A DNA stretch of 64,000 nt from Pseudorhodobacter sp. E13 (GTDB lineage: Bacteria; Pseudomonadota; Alphaproteobacteria; Rhodobacterales; Rhodobacteraceae): the NCBI RefSeq assembly GCF_003991405.1, contig NZ_RPEN01000159.1, positions 372,001-436,000 on the forward strand. Reading direction: 5' to 3'. The translations under genes were made by a program, and so were the position numbers. The notes beneath the pieces were generated by a model. That model did no database searches and was not told where the DNA came from. It saw nothing but the letters and a program-made list of their open reading frames with translations. The first letter of the stretch is position 1; each line of letters begins with the position of its first letter. Below are positions 52,437 to 61,487 of the stretch, in pieces.

Positions 52437-53669
52437 TTACTGATAGATCTTGCCGCGTGCTTTTTCGAGACGGTCCAGAATGGCATCCAGACGATCCGGC
52501 TTCACCATGAATTCCTGGAAGCCTTCCATCCCCATCTTGGCCATTTCCGCCGGGGCGTCACGGTCAAAGAACTGTGCCAGAGCATAGGCCGAGGACAAGG
52601 ATTCAAACCCGGCCGAGATGAACGGATCAGCCGCATCAACAGAGCTGTCCTTGTTGGTGGGCAGTTGCCCCAAGGCAGCGTTCAGCTTGGTCTGCACATC
52701 GGCACGCGCCACGAAAGCGAGGAACTTCTTGGCATCATCCACATTCTTGGCACCTGCCGGAATGTGGATCGTGTCTGTCGGTGCTTCTTCGGCGCGCGGC
52801 AGGCCGGGGGTGATTTCCGGGAAGACCATGAAACCAAGGTTGTCATTGGTCATGCCACCTTCCTTGAAGGTTGCCACGGCAAAGTTGCCCATCACATAGT
52901 TGGCAGCCTTGCCCTGCACCAGCAGCGCTGCGGCATCCTGCCAATCAATCGCGGCATGGTTTTCGGTGATGAAGGGCTGCACTTTTGCCCATTCGGCAAA
53001 GGTCGCCTTCACCTTGTCATCCGTCCACGCCACTTTGCCCGCGGTCAGGTCCATGTGGAACTCATACCCGTTGGTGCGCATGTTCAGATAATCGAAAATC
53101 CCGGCAGCGGGCCACAGCGCCTTGGACCCCGTGGTCAGGCAATCAATGCCCGCCTCTTTGAACTTGGCGCAGTTTTCCACGAACCCGTCCCAAGTGGTCG
53201 GCACTTCAACACCAGCCGCTTTGTAAGCGTCTTTGTTGTAGTAAATGCCCCACTGGTAATAGGTATAGGGCACGCCCCATTGCTTGCCGTCGATGGTCAT
53301 CGACGCCTTGGCCGAGGCGAGTTGGTCACCAAGGCCGTTGGCCTCCCACACATCCGAGACATCCATGAACTGGCCCGAAGTGACAAAGGGGGCCATGCGG
53401 TTGCCGGCATACCAGTTGGCAAGATCCGGGCTGTCAGCCGTCAGGAAGTTGCGAATCGCGGTCTTGTAACCTTCGTGGTCAAAGTTGTTCAGATTGACCT
53501 TGATATCCGGGTTCTCGGCCTCGAAATCCGCGATCAGGGCCTGAAAGGCGGCCAGCGGCGTCGGGTCAAAATCGGCATTATAGTTCAGCATACGCTGCTG
53601 CGCGAAGGCCGAGCCAGACATCAGCAAGGCCGCCGCGAACGCAACTGCGCCCGTTTTCAGATGGGTCAT
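52437..53669 (-). CDS. sugar ABC transporter substrate-binding protein
   Basis: 410 residues. It has a Sec signal peptide (MTHLKTGAVAFAAALLMSGS, then AFA/QQR), no lipobox, and the COG1653 cluster-B solute-binding fold. It is the periplasmic capture protein of the CUT1 importer. Genetic context indicates galactosides such as melibiose, raffinose or lactose. A strong GGGAGG precedes the ATG at 53669. It is the first gene of the minus-strand operon, divergent from the IclR gene. Confidence 0.92.
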   Translation of the reverse strand: MTHLKTGAVAFAAALLMSGSAFAQQRMLNYNADFDPTPLAAFQALIADFEAENPDIKVNLNNFDHEGYKTAIRNFLTADSPDLANWYAGNRMAPFVTSGQFMDVSDVWEANGLGDQLASAKASMTIDGKQWGVPYTYYQWGIYYNKDAYKAAGVEVPTTWDGFVENCAKFKEAGIDCLTTGSKALWPAAGIFDYLNMRTNGYEFHMDLTAGKVAWTDDKVKATFAEWAKVQPFITENHAAIDWQDAAALLVQGKAANYVMGNFAVATFKEGGMTNDNLGFMVFPEITPGLPRAEEAPTDTIHIPAGAKNVDDAKKFLAFVARADVQTKLNAALGQLPTNKDSSVDAADPFISAGFESLSSAYALAQFFDRDAPAEMAKMGMEGFQEFMVKPDRLDAILDRLEKARGKIYQ

Positions 53670-53698
53670 TTAGGTTCCTCCCTTAGATCCATACTTAG

Positions 53699-53715
53699 GT
53701 TTCATTATTTGAAAC
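53699..53715. promoter_or_regulatory. candidate IclR operator
   Basis: A perfect inverted repeat GTTTCA-TTATT-TGAAAC between the divergent binding-protein and iclR genes. Nearby TTTGAATATTGAAA partly repeats the half-site. The AT-rich sequence stands out from its surroundings. Confidence 0.6.
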
Positions 53716-53785
53716 TAGGTTTTGAATATTGAAAGTATGCCGAGATTAGGCTAACCTGTCAACAACGCGTTGAAGGGGAGGGGCT

Positions 53786-54583
53786 GTGACGAAGGCGATT
53801 ACAGACGGGGCCGCAAGCGGCGATGGGACGGTGGGTAAAGCGCTGGATGTGCTGGATATGGTGGCCAACCACGGCGCGCCTGTGCGCTTTACCGAACTGC
53901 TGACGCAATCGCCCTTCCCCAAAGCCACGCTTTACCGTTTCCTGCAAACCCTGACGCATCAGAACCTGCTCAGTTATGACGCCGAGCGGCAAACCTATGC
54001 TTTGGGGATGCGGCTGGTGCGGCTGGCCCATACCGCCTGGGCGCAATCCAGCCTTGCCCCCTTGGCGCGCCCGCATCTTGATGCGCTGTCGGCAAAGCTG
54101 GGCGAAACCATCCATCTTGCGCAACTCGATCAGGGCCAGGTGCTGTATGTCGACAAGCGCAACGCGGCCCAACCGGTCGAGATGTTCTCCTCGGCGGGCA
54201 AAGTGGGGCCGGCCTATTGCACCGGGGTCGGCAAGGCGATGATGGCTTTTCTGCCGCCGGAGGCGCTGGAACAGGCCCTGAACCGCCAAAGCTTTTACCA
54301 ATTCACCCCGCATACCTATGTCAACCGCGATCAGCTTTGCGCCGAGCTGGAGGCGATTCGTGCGCGCGGTTATGCCTTTGACCGCGAAGAGCATGAACCC
54401 AACATCATCTGCGTCGCAGCGCCGATTCTGACAGACCGGGGGCGGCCCATCGGGGCAATCTCGGTAACGTCCACCTTGCTGCGCACAAACCTGACAGAAC
54501 TGGAAACACTCGCCCCGCAACTGCTGGCGGTGGCAAACAACATCGCCATGGAAGCGCGCGACTGGCGCTTTCCAGAACAATAA
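53786..54583 (+). CDS. IclR-family transcriptional regulator
   Basis: 265 residues. The N-terminal winged HTH is at ~15-75 (SPFPKATLYRFLQTLTHQNL). The C-terminal effector domain is GAF-like (AYCTGVGKAMMAF). The start is GTG 53786 after AGGGGAGGGG. It is divergent from the importer operon and cotranscribed with the ABC ATPase gene 17 bp downstream, so it probably controls both directions through the site at 53699-53715. The effector is probably galactose, galactonate or a galactoside, by inference. Confidence 0.9.
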   Translation: MTKAITDGAASGDGTVGKALDVLDMVANHGAPVRFTELLTQSPFPKATLYRFLQTLTHQNLLSYDAERQTYALGMRLVRLAHTAWAQSSLAPLARPHLDALSAKLGETIHLAQLDQGQVLYVDKRNAAQPVEMFSSAGKVGPAYCTGVGKAMMAFLPPEALEQALNRQSFYQFTPHTYVNRDQLCAELEAIRARGYAFDREEHEPNIICVAAPILTDRGRPIGAISVTSTLLRTNLTELETLAPQLLAVANNIAMEARDWRFPEQ

Positions 54584-54600
54584 ACAGGGAGGGGACCGCC

Positions 54601-55662
54601 ATGACAGGCGTAAATTTGCAGGCCGTGACAAAGAAGTTCGGCGATATTCAGGTGATCCACGGGGTCGATCTGAAGGTAGAGGATGGCGAATTCTGCGTCT
54701 TTGTCGGGCCGTCGGGCTGCGGCAAATCCACCTTGCTGCGCATGATCGCCGGGTTGGAAAAGACCAGCGGCGGCAAGATCGCCATCGGCGACCGTGACGT
54801 GACCGATGCCGACCCCGCCGATCGTGGCGTGGCGATGGTGTTCCAGACCTATGCGCTTTATCCGCATATGACGGTGGCCGAAAACATGGGCTTTGGCCTG
54901 AAGATGACCGGCCACCCCAAGGCCGAGATTGACACGAAAGTGGCCGAGGCAAGCCGCATCCTGAAGCTGGATGACTACCTGACGCGCAAGCCCAAGGCCC
55001 TGTCAGGTGGGCAGCGGCAACGCGTGGCCATTGGCCGGGCGATTGTGCGCGGGCCAGAGGTGTTCTTGTTTGACGAACCGCTGTCCAACCTCGATGCCGA
55101 ATTGCGCGTCGAAATGCGGGTAGAGATTGCCCGCCTGCACCGCGAAATCGGCGCCACGATGATCTATGTGACGCATGATCAGGTCGAGGCGATGACGCTG
55201 GCCGACAAGATCGTCGTGCTGCGCAAAGGGGTTATCGAACAAGTCGGCGCCCCGCTGGACTTGTATCACAACCCCGACAACCGCTTTGTCGCGGGGTTTA
55301 TCGGGTCGCCTGCGATGAACTTTGTGGCAGGTGTGGTGGAAAAGGCCGGGCTGGTGCTGTCCGAAGGCTTGGTCGGGTCGGTCGCGACCGATGCGGCCTT
55401 GCCCGGTGCCGGGGCAAAGGTGGTGGTGGGCCTGCGCCCGCAGCACCTGCGCGTGACCGAAGGCGCCACCCACCGGGTTGAAATGACCGAAGCCTTGGGC
55501 GGCGTGACCTATATTCACCTGACCGCTGGCAATGGCGAAAAGCTGGTGATCGAGGCGCATGACGATACGCGGTTGAAGCTGGGCGATCAGGTCGGCCTGT
55601 CCTTTGAGGCCGATAAAGCCATGTTCTTTGAAGACAGCGAGCGTGGTTTGCGGCTGCGCTAA
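54601..55662 (+). CDS. sugar ABC transporter ATP-binding protein (UgpC/MalK type)
   Basis: 353 residues. Walker A GPSGCGKST, signature LSGGQRQRVA, Walker B VFLFDEPLSNLD, and a C-terminal TOBE domain (~235-350). It drives the CUT1 importer on the opposite strand, completing the transporter with the binding protein and two permeases. GGAGGGG precedes the ATG. It ends 6 bp from the convergent thiQ stop. Confidence 0.93.
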   Translation: MTGVNLQAVTKKFGDIQVIHGVDLKVEDGEFCVFVGPSGCGKSTLLRMIAGLEKTSGGKIAIGDRDVTDADPADRGVAMVFQTYALYPHMTVAENMGFGLKMTGHPKAEIDTKVAEASRILKLDDYLTRKPKALSGGQRQRVAIGRAIVRGPEVFLFDEPLSNLDAELRVEMRVEIARLHREIGATMIYVTHDQVEAMTLADKIVVLRKGVIEQVGAPLDLYHNPDNRFVAGFIGSPAMNFVAGVVEKAGLVLSEGLVGSVATDAALPGAGAKVVVGLRPQHLRVTEGATHRVEMTEALGGVTYIHLTAGNGEKLVIEAHDDTRLKLGDQVGLSFEADKAMFFEDSERGLRLR

Positions 55663-55668
55663 GCGCGC

Positions 55669-56361
55669 CTAGCCCAGATAGGCCGCAAGCGCGGGGGGCG
55701 GGTTGTCCAGCAGCGCGGCGGTCGGCTGCGGCGGATGGGCCACGCCATTCGCGACAAGGCAGGTCAGAGGGGCAAAGCGCAGCGCATCTTGCGGGTCATG
55801 CGTCACCATCAGCACCGTGGCCCCGGTGCGATCCGCCAGCGCGGTGACAAGGCCCAACATCTCACCCTTCAGCGCGGGGCCGAGGGCGGCGAAGGGCTCA
55901 TCCAGCAGCAACAAGGGCTTGTCGCGCAACAGGGCCCGCGCAAGGGCAGCTCGGCTTTGCTGCCCGCCCGAAAGGGCTGCGGGTTTGCGCGGGCCAAAGC
56001 CTGACAGCCCGGTCTGCTCCAACGCCGCCTCAATCCGCGCGTGGTCGGCGGGTGTCAGCCGCAAGCTGGGCGAAACGCCAAGGCCAAGGTTTTGCGCGAT
56101 GGTCAGATGCGGGAACAGGTTCTGATCCTGAAACAGCGTGGTGACCGGGCGCGCGCCGGGGTCTTGCGGCGTCAGGTCTTGGCCATCCCACAGAATCCGG
56201 CCCTGTGTGGGGCGTAAAAAGCCACCAATCGCGGCCAGCAGCGTCGATTTCCCGGCCCCTGACGGGCCGATCAGCGCGATCCGCGCGCCTTTCTGCGCCT
56301 GCCAATCCGCCGTCAGCCGGAACGCGCCTTGCGCCAGTGTCAGGGTGTCAAATTGCAGCAT
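55669..56361 (-). CDS. thiQ: thiamin ABC transporter ATP-binding protein
   Basis: 230 residues. Walker A GPSGAGKST, signature LSGGQQSRAALARAL and Walker B LLLLDEPFAALGP. It is shorter than MalK-type ATPases because it lacks a TOBE domain, as in ThiQ. The ATG at 56361 overlaps the thiP 3' end by 14 bp. It is the last gene of the riboswitch-controlled thi operon and energises thiamin/TMP/TPP uptake through ThiP. Confidence 0.9.
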   Translation of the reverse strand: MLQFDTLTLAQGAFRLTADWQAQKGARIALIGPSGAGKSTLLAAIGGFLRPTQGRILWDGQDLTPQDPGARPVTTLFQDQNLFPHLTIAQNLGLGVSPSLRLTPADHARIEAALEQTGLSGFGPRKPAALSGGQQSRAALARALLRDKPLLLLDEPFAALGPALKGEMLGLVTALADRTGATVLMVTHDPQDALRFAPLTCLVANGVAHPPQPTAALLDNPPPALAAYLG

Positions 56362-57886
56362 GGCGGCGGCCCCATTGGTCAAAGGCCCAGAACAGGGCAA
56401 AGGAAAGTGCAACGAGCAACAGCGCGGCACTGGCGGCGGTTTCCATCCGGTAGGCCCCCATCAGACGTTGCACCAGCAGCGGCAAGGTTGCCTCGGCCTC
56501 GCCTGCGAACAGCGCGATCACCCCAAGGTCGCCCATCGACAGCGCCGCCACAAGCCCGGCCGCAAAACCCAAGGGCCGGGACAGCCGGGGCAAAACCACC
56601 CAACGCGCCCGCGCCCATGGCGTCATCCCAAGCGAGCGGCTGAGCCGATTGTAATCACTGTAAAGGCTGCGCGCCTCTGGTGCCAGAATGCGAAAGGCAA
56701 AGGGCAGCGCCAGCGCCGCGTTGATCACGACTGTCACGGGCAGCGCAAGGCTGGACGGGCGCACATAGGGTTGTAGCAGCAAGAACAATCCCGTGCCCAG
56801 CACAAGGCTGGAGGCCGCCAGCGGCAAGGTGGCCGCCAAAGCAGGCCAGCCCCGCCCCCGCGCCGCCGCCAGCGCCAGCAGCAAAGCCGCCGAAATGCAC
56901 AGCGCCGTAGACGCCCCCGCCACCGCCAAGGACCGCCCCGCCGCCTGCCAGACCTGCACCGGCAAATCGCCAAGACCGGGCAGCCCCGCCAGCACCACCG
57001 CCAACAAGGGCAAGGCGATGAACAAGCCAGCCAGCGCAATGGCCACAGCATCCACGCCGCGCCGCCAGCCGCCCGGTGCAGGCGGCCCCCCTGCCCGCCC
57101 CTGCCCCGCGCCAAAGCTGGACGGCAGCGTCAGCCGCGTGGCCAGCAGATAGGCCGCCGCGCACAGCGCAAATTGCAACAGCGCCAGCCGTGCCGCCGTG
57201 GGCAGATCAAAATCAAAGCGCAGCGCCTGATAGATCGCCAGCTCAATCGTCGTGGCGCGCGGCCCGCCCCCAAGGGTCAAAGCCACGGCAAAGCTGGTCA
57301 GGCAGATCACAAAGATCACCAGCGCGGCACCCGGCAACACCGCCCGCAGCATCGGCCATTCCAGATGCCGAAGCGTATCGGCGGGCGAAAACCCAAGGCT
57401 TTGCGCAAGGCGGAACCGCTCTGCCGGGATGGCTTGCCAGCCTTGTAACACCATCCGCACCGCCAGCGGCATGTTGAAAAACACATGCGCCAACACCACG
57501 CCTTGCAACCCGTAAATCGTGAATTCCGGCAGGCCCAGCGCGCCAAGGCTGCTATTCACCCAACCTGCGCGCCCGAACACCGCCAAAAGCCCCAGCACCG
57601 CCACGATCACCGGCAGAATGAACGGCGCACCAAGGGTGGAGATCAACACCCCCCGCCCCCGGAACCGCCGCCGCGCCAAGGCCCGCGCCACCGGCACCGC
57701 CAGCCCCACCGAGATCAGCGCCGACAACATGGCCTGCCACAGCGTAAAGCGCAGCGCCGCAGCCTCGGCCGCGCCAAGGGTCAGCCCGTCAAACGACAGG
57801 CCCAAAGCCACCAGCGGGGCCAGCAGCAGCGCAAACAGCGCCGCCGCCAGCCCTGCCGCGCTTAGCGAGAGAGCGCGGTCAGCCAT
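56348..57886 (-). CDS. thiP: thiamin ABC transporter permease
   Basis: 512 residues. A fused permease with ~12 TM helices and two EAA-like loops (IPAERFRLAQSLGFSPADTL and YNRLSRSLGMTPWARARWVV), the layout of ThiP. It is Ala/Leu-rich with a short Gly/Pro linker near the middle. It overlaps thiB by 25 bp and thiQ by 14 bp. It carries substrate delivered by the two thiB products. Confidence 0.9.
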   Translation of the reverse strand: MADRALSLSAAGLAAALFALLLAPLVALGLSFDGLTLGAAEAAALRFTLWQAMLSALISVGLAVPVARALARRRFRGRGVLISTLGAPFILPVIVAVLGLLAVFGRAGWVNSSLGALGLPEFTIYGLQGVVLAHVFFNMPLAVRMVLQGWQAIPAERFRLAQSLGFSPADTLRHLEWPMLRAVLPGAALVIFVICLTSFAVALTLGGGPRATTIELAIYQALRFDFDLPTAARLALLQFALCAAAYLLATRLTLPSSFGAGQGRAGGPPAPGGWRRGVDAVAIALAGLFIALPLLAVVLAGLPGLGDLPVQVWQAAGRSLAVAGASTALCISAALLLALAAARGRGWPALAATLPLAASSLVLGTGLFLLLQPYVRPSSLALPVTVVINAALALPFAFRILAPEARSLYSDYNRLSRSLGMTPWARARWVVLPRLSRPLGFAAGLVAALSMGDLGVIALFAGEAEATLPLLVQRLMGAYRMETAASAALLLVALSFALFWAFDQWGRRHAAI

Positions 57887-58848
57887 TCGTCCAGCGCGTT
57901 TTTGCGCGCGGCCTGCGCCTCATCCGCGCTGAGCAACAGGGCCTTGGCCGGGGTGATCATCTGCGCAAACCCTTCGGGCAAGCCTGCCTCCGGCATATGC
58001 GCCGGATACATCCAGTTCGTCGTCGGGATCACCGATTGGAAGGCATCGGTTGCCATGAAGGCAAGGAATTGATCGGCCAATTCCGGCTGCGGCGCGGCGG
58101 CCAGCTTGCCCGCCACTTCGACCTGCATGTAATGCCCTTCGTCAAAGGCAGCGGCGGATTTGCCTGCATCCTCCTCGGCGATCAGGTGATAGGCGGGCGA
58201 GGTGGTGTAGGACAGCACCATATCCGCCTCACCGGCTGTGAACATGCCATAGGCCTCGGACCAGCCGGGGGTCACGGTGAGGATATTATCGGCCAAAGCG
58301 GCCCAAATCTCGGGCGCGCGGTCGCCATATGCCGCCTTGACCCACAGCAAAAGCCCAAGGCCGGGGGTAGAGGAGCGCGGGTCTTGAATCACGATCTTCA
58401 GGTCTGACGCGGCCAGCGCCTCAAAGCTGGTGGGCGGCGTGGCCAGTTTGGTGTTGTCATAGACAAAGGCGAAATAGCCCCAGTCATAGGGCAGGAAGAT
58501 CGGATCATCGAAGGGCACCGGCAGGTCATTGCCACCCGTCTGCCCATGCGGTGCAAACAGCCCCGTAGCTGCGGCCTGCGCGGTCAGGTTGGTATCCAGC
58601 CCCAAGACCACCGAAGCCTCGGACTTGGCCCCTTCAAGCTGCACGCGCGCCAGAAGCTCCGCCCCATCGCCCACGGCAGAAAACACCAGATCACAGGCGC
58701 AAACCGCCTCGAACGCGGTTTCAATCGCGGGGCCGGGGCCCCATTCCGAGGTAAAGCTGTCATAGGTCAGCACGTTCAGCACCGGGGTCTGCGCCTGCGC
58801 GGCGGTTGTCAGCAGGGCAAGGGCGGCGGCGGGAAAAAGGCGGTTCAT
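57862..58848 (-). CDS. thiB: thiamin-binding periplasmic protein, copy A
   Basis: 328 residues with a Sec signal peptide (MNRLFPAAALALLTTAAQA). ThiB family segments are LTYDSFTSEWGPGPAIETAF, FVYDNTKLATPP, IVIQDPRSS, GWSEAYGMF and SYTTSPAYHLI. The ATG at 58848 is chosen among three consecutive ATGs for its spacing from GGAG. It is next to thiP and probably the original partner. It is a tandem paralogue of the upstream copy. Confidence 0.9.
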   Translation of the reverse strand: MNRLFPAAALALLTTAAQAQTPVLNVLTYDSFTSEWGPGPAIETAFEAVCACDLVFSAVGDGAELLARVQLEGAKSEASVVLGLDTNLTAQAAATGLFAPHGQTGGNDLPVPFDDPIFLPYDWGYFAFVYDNTKLATPPTSFEALAASDLKIVIQDPRSSTPGLGLLLWVKAAYGDRAPEIWAALADNILTVTPGWSEAYGMFTAGEADMVLSYTTSPAYHLIAEEDAGKSAAAFDEGHYMQVEVAGKLAAAPQPELADQFLAFMATDAFQSVIPTTNWMYPAHMPEAGLPEGFAQMITPAKALLLSADEAQAARKNALDEWLTALSR

Positions 58849-58900
58849 CATCATCTCCAATTCTGCGGGGGTGGGGCCGCACAGCGGCGGCCCGCTTGGG

Positions 58901-59878
58901 TTATTGGCTGAGCGCGCGCTGCCATTCGGCGACAGCGGTATCGCGCAAGGCGGCCACATCGGACTCGGAATAGAACAGCGATTTCGGCGGCAGGTTCAGC
59001 TTGTCAAATTCCGGCGGCATCAGCTTTGGGTCCAGCTTGACTGGAAAGCCGAAATTCACACGCGGGATCATCTCCTGAAATGTCTCGGACAGGATGAAAT
59101 CCATGAAGGCCTGCGCCAGTTCGGGCTGGTCGGTGCCGGCAATCTGGCCCACCACTTCGGCGGTGAAATAATGGCCTTCGTCAAAGATCGCCGCGACCTT
59201 GGTGTCATCCTTCTCGACGATCAGGTGATAGGCGGGCGAGGTGATATAGGACATCACCAGATCCGCCTCACCCCGCGTAAACAACCCATAGGCCTCGGAC
59301 CAGCCTTTGGTCACGGTCAGGATGCGGGGGGCAAGGCGGCGCCAGTAATCCTCGGCCTGATCGCCGTAAACCGACTTGACCCAGAGCACCAAGGCCAGCC
59401 CCGCCCCGGATGAGCGCGGGTCCTGAATCACGATTTTCACGTCCTCGGGCAGTGCTGCCAGCGATTCGAAATCATGCGGCGGGGTGGCCAGTTTGGTGTT
59501 GTCATAGATGAACGCCGTATCGCCATAGTTGAAGGGCAAGAAGGTTTCATCCGTCCAATCCACCGGCAAAGACAAAGTGGAAAGGTCCTGATTATGCGGG
59601 CCGAACAGCCCGGTTTCGCGCGCGCGCAAGGTTTCATCGGTGGAAATGCCGATGACCACATCGGCCTCGGTATTCGCGCCTTCCAGCATCAGGCTGGGGA
59701 TCAGATCGGTGTTGCGATATTGCAGGTCGCAGCCGCAAACCGCCTCGAACGCGGTTTCAATCGCAGGCCCCGGCCCCCATTCCGACGCAAAGGAACTGGA
59801 GGCATAGACCGTCAGCACAGGCGTATCGGCCAGCACCGGGGTTGCAAACAGGGATAAAGTGATAAGTCGTTTCAGCAT
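58901..59878 (-). CDS. thiB: thiamin-binding periplasmic protein, copy B
   Basis: 325 residues with a signal peptide (MLKRLITLSLFATPVLA). It shares with copy A the blocks SEWGPGPAIETAFEAVC, IYDNTKLATPP, KIVIQDPRSS, TKGWSEAYG and TSPAYHLI, but differs between them. It is the first gene after the TPP riboswitch, 52 bp upstream of copy A. The duplication may give different affinity or ligand choice (thiamin, TMP, TPP), which is inference. Confidence 0.88.
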   Translation of the reverse strand: MLKRLITLSLFATPVLADTPVLTVYASSSFASEWGPGPAIETAFEAVCGCDLQYRNTDLIPSLMLEGANTEADVVIGISTDETLRARETGLFGPHNQDLSTLSLPVDWTDETFLPFNYGDTAFIYDNTKLATPPHDFESLAALPEDVKIVIQDPRSSGAGLALVLWVKSVYGDQAEDYWRRLAPRILTVTKGWSEAYGLFTRGEADLVMSYITSPAYHLIVEKDDTKVAAIFDEGHYFTAEVVGQIAGTDQPELAQAFMDFILSETFQEMIPRVNFGFPVKLDPKLMPPEFDKLNLPPKSLFYSESDVAALRDTAVAEWQRALSQ

Positions 59879-59927
59879 GGCTCTCTCCAAAAACGACGGC
59901 AAAAAGTCGGGATGGATTATTCCATGC

Positions 59928-60014
59928 ACCTTCCCTCCGCCGGTCCTAACCGGTTCAGGTTCAACGGGTCTTTGGCTTTTGCCAGATCTCAGCCCCACAC
60001 AGGGCCCCCCGAGG
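59928..60014 (-). promoter_or_regulatory. TPP riboswitch (THI element)
   Basis: On the minus strand the conserved THI-box elements are in order: GGGGCTGAGATC, a variable stem, ACCCGTTGAACCTGA, and CCGGCGGAGGGAAGG. It lies 50 bp upstream of the first thiB. A weak CGAC/GTCG hairpin followed by TTTTT at about 59890-59905 may be the expression platform. TPP binding should lower thi expression. Confidence 0.95.
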
Positions 60015-60054
60015 TAAGCAGCAATTTAGCGTCTATCGTGGCAGAGGCAAGGGG

Positions 60055-60597
60055 CTATGGCCGCGCAATCGCGTAGCGAGAGGAAACGATGCCCGAAGGA
60101 AAGCTGCGGCTTTCCAGCAAGGTCAACGCCACGTCGCCCGCCACAGGGCCAAACAGCGGGCGGCCTTGGCCCAAAAGCAGCGGCACGCGCGTCAGTGTGA
60201 TATCGGTCAGCAGGCCTGCGTTGATAAAGGACTGGATCACCTGTCCACCATCGACATAGGCGCTTTGCCAGCCTTCCTCGGCCAAAGCGGCATGCAGCTC
60301 CGCCGGGTCCATATCGGTGATGGCGACATGATCGGCAAGGCTGTCAGGGATATCATCCACCGTCAGGCTTTGGCTGAGGACAATCACGGGCAGGCGGTAA
60401 GGCCAATGGCCAAAACCCAGCACGGTTTCATAGGTGCCACGGCCCATGATGATGCCATCCATCCGCGCGATAAACGCGTCATAGCCGTGATCTTCCTCGG
60501 CGGCGTTGAAAGGTTCCAACCAATCCAACCCGCCATCCGGGCGGGCGATAAAGCCATCAAGGCTGGCAGCAACAAAGGCGTGGCAGGAAAGCGGCAT
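60055..60597 (-). CDS. dihydrofolate-reductase-like (RibD C-terminal) protein
   Basis: 180 residues. The fold signature is AASLDGFIARPDGGLDWL at the start, GRGTYETVL, and YVDGGQVIQSFINAGL, as in the RibD-C/DHFR-like family. These are NADPH-binding reductases of mostly unknown substrate and not the essential folate enzyme. The gene lies on the same strand between the petC terminator and the TPP riboswitch. It may share no transcript with either. Confidence 0.82.
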   Translation of the reverse strand: MPLSCHAFVAASLDGFIARPDGGLDWLEPFNAAEEDHGYDAFIARMDGIIMGRGTYETVLGFGHWPYRLPVIVLSQSLTVDDIPDSLADHVAITDMDPAELHAALAEEGWQSAYVDGGQVIQSFINAGLLTDITLTRVPLLLGQGRPLFGPVAGDVALTLLESRSFPSGIVSSRYAIARP

Positions 60598-60625
60598 AGG
60601 GGCGTGGCCTTGGTCAAATAGGAAA

Positions 60626-60654
60626 AAGGCCCCACCGTTACGGGCGGGGCCTTT
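60626..60654 (-). terminator. rho-independent terminator of petABC
   Basis: On the minus strand AAAGGCCCC...GGGGCCTTTTT forms a stable GC stem with a U-run, 18 bp beyond the petC stop. This is the clearest intrinsic terminator in the window. Confidence 0.85.
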
Positions 60655-60672
60655 GGATCGCGTTGGATCAGA

Positions 60673-61473
60673 TCAAGCGTGCTTTTTCTTGGGGCCTTTG
60701 ACAGCCGCCCAGATACGCTTGTTGGTCAGATACAGCAGAACCGACAGAACCGTCAGGAAGATTACAGCGGTAAAGCCTGCTTGCTTGCGCGCCATCATTT
60801 TCGGTTCAGCCGTCCACATCAGGAAGGCGGTCACGTCTTCGGACAGGTGGTGCAGGCTGTTGTCATGACCATCCTGATATTCCACCAGACCATCCGACAG
60901 CGGCGGGGCCATGGCGATCCAGCCACCGGGGAACGCGGTGTTACCGTAGAAGGTTGTCCCGGCTTCTTCTTTCTCCTCACCGGTGTAACCGGTCAGGACC
61001 GAGACGATATATTCGGGGCCACCAATACCATTGACCAACTGGCTGATCCCCGTGCCCGCAGGGCCGTGGAACCCGGCGCGGGCCTTGGCCATCAAGCTCA
61101 GGTCAGGGGCGTTGGACAAGCCTGACTCCGGGAAGTGATCTGTGGGCTTGCGCGGACGCGTGTCGTCCAATTCGGCATCAAAGATATCGAACTGGGCGGC
61201 ATAGGCGCGCACCTGATCTTCCGGCAGATGCGGGCCACCTTCATCCGACAAGCTGCGGATCGGCACGAATTTCAACCCATGACAGGCCGAGCAAACCTCG
61301 GTGTAGACCTGAAGCCCGCGCTGAAGCTGGTGCTCATCATAGGTGCCAAACGGCCCTTCAAAGCTGAACGCCGTGTCATGGACATGGCCTTCAGACCCGG
61401 CTGCCATTGCCGAACCGGCCCCAAGAACGAGGGCGGAAACGGCGCTGATTGCGATTTTACGAAACATAATCAT
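60673..61473 (-). CDS. petC: cytochrome c1 of the bc1 complex
   Basis: About 266 residues. A signal peptide ([20 protein letters not shown], then A) is followed by haem-binding CSACHG (Cys61, Cys64, His65). The Met ligand is likely in [13 protein letters not shown], and a C-terminal TM anchor (~235-252) is present. It passes electrons from the Rieske protein to cytochrome c on the periplasmic side. The start is probably ATG 61473 after AAAGGAA, with 61467 an alternative. Third gene of petABC, 14 bp after petB. Confidence 0.93.
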   Translation of the reverse strand: MIMFRKIAISAVSALVLGAGSAMAAGSEGHVHDTAFSFEGPFGTYDEHQLQRGLQVYTEVCSACHGLKFVPIRSLSDEGGPHLPEDQVRAYAAQFDIFDAELDDTRPRKPTDHFPESGLSNAPDLSLMAKARAGFHGPAGTGISQLVNGIGGPEYIVSVLTGYTGEEKEEAGTTFYGNTAFPGGWIAMAPPLSDGLVEYQDGHDNSLHHLSEDVTAFLMWTAEPKMMARKQAGFTAVIFLTVLSVLLYLTNKRIWAAVKGPKKKHA

Positions 61474-61487
61474 CAGTTCCTTTGTCC

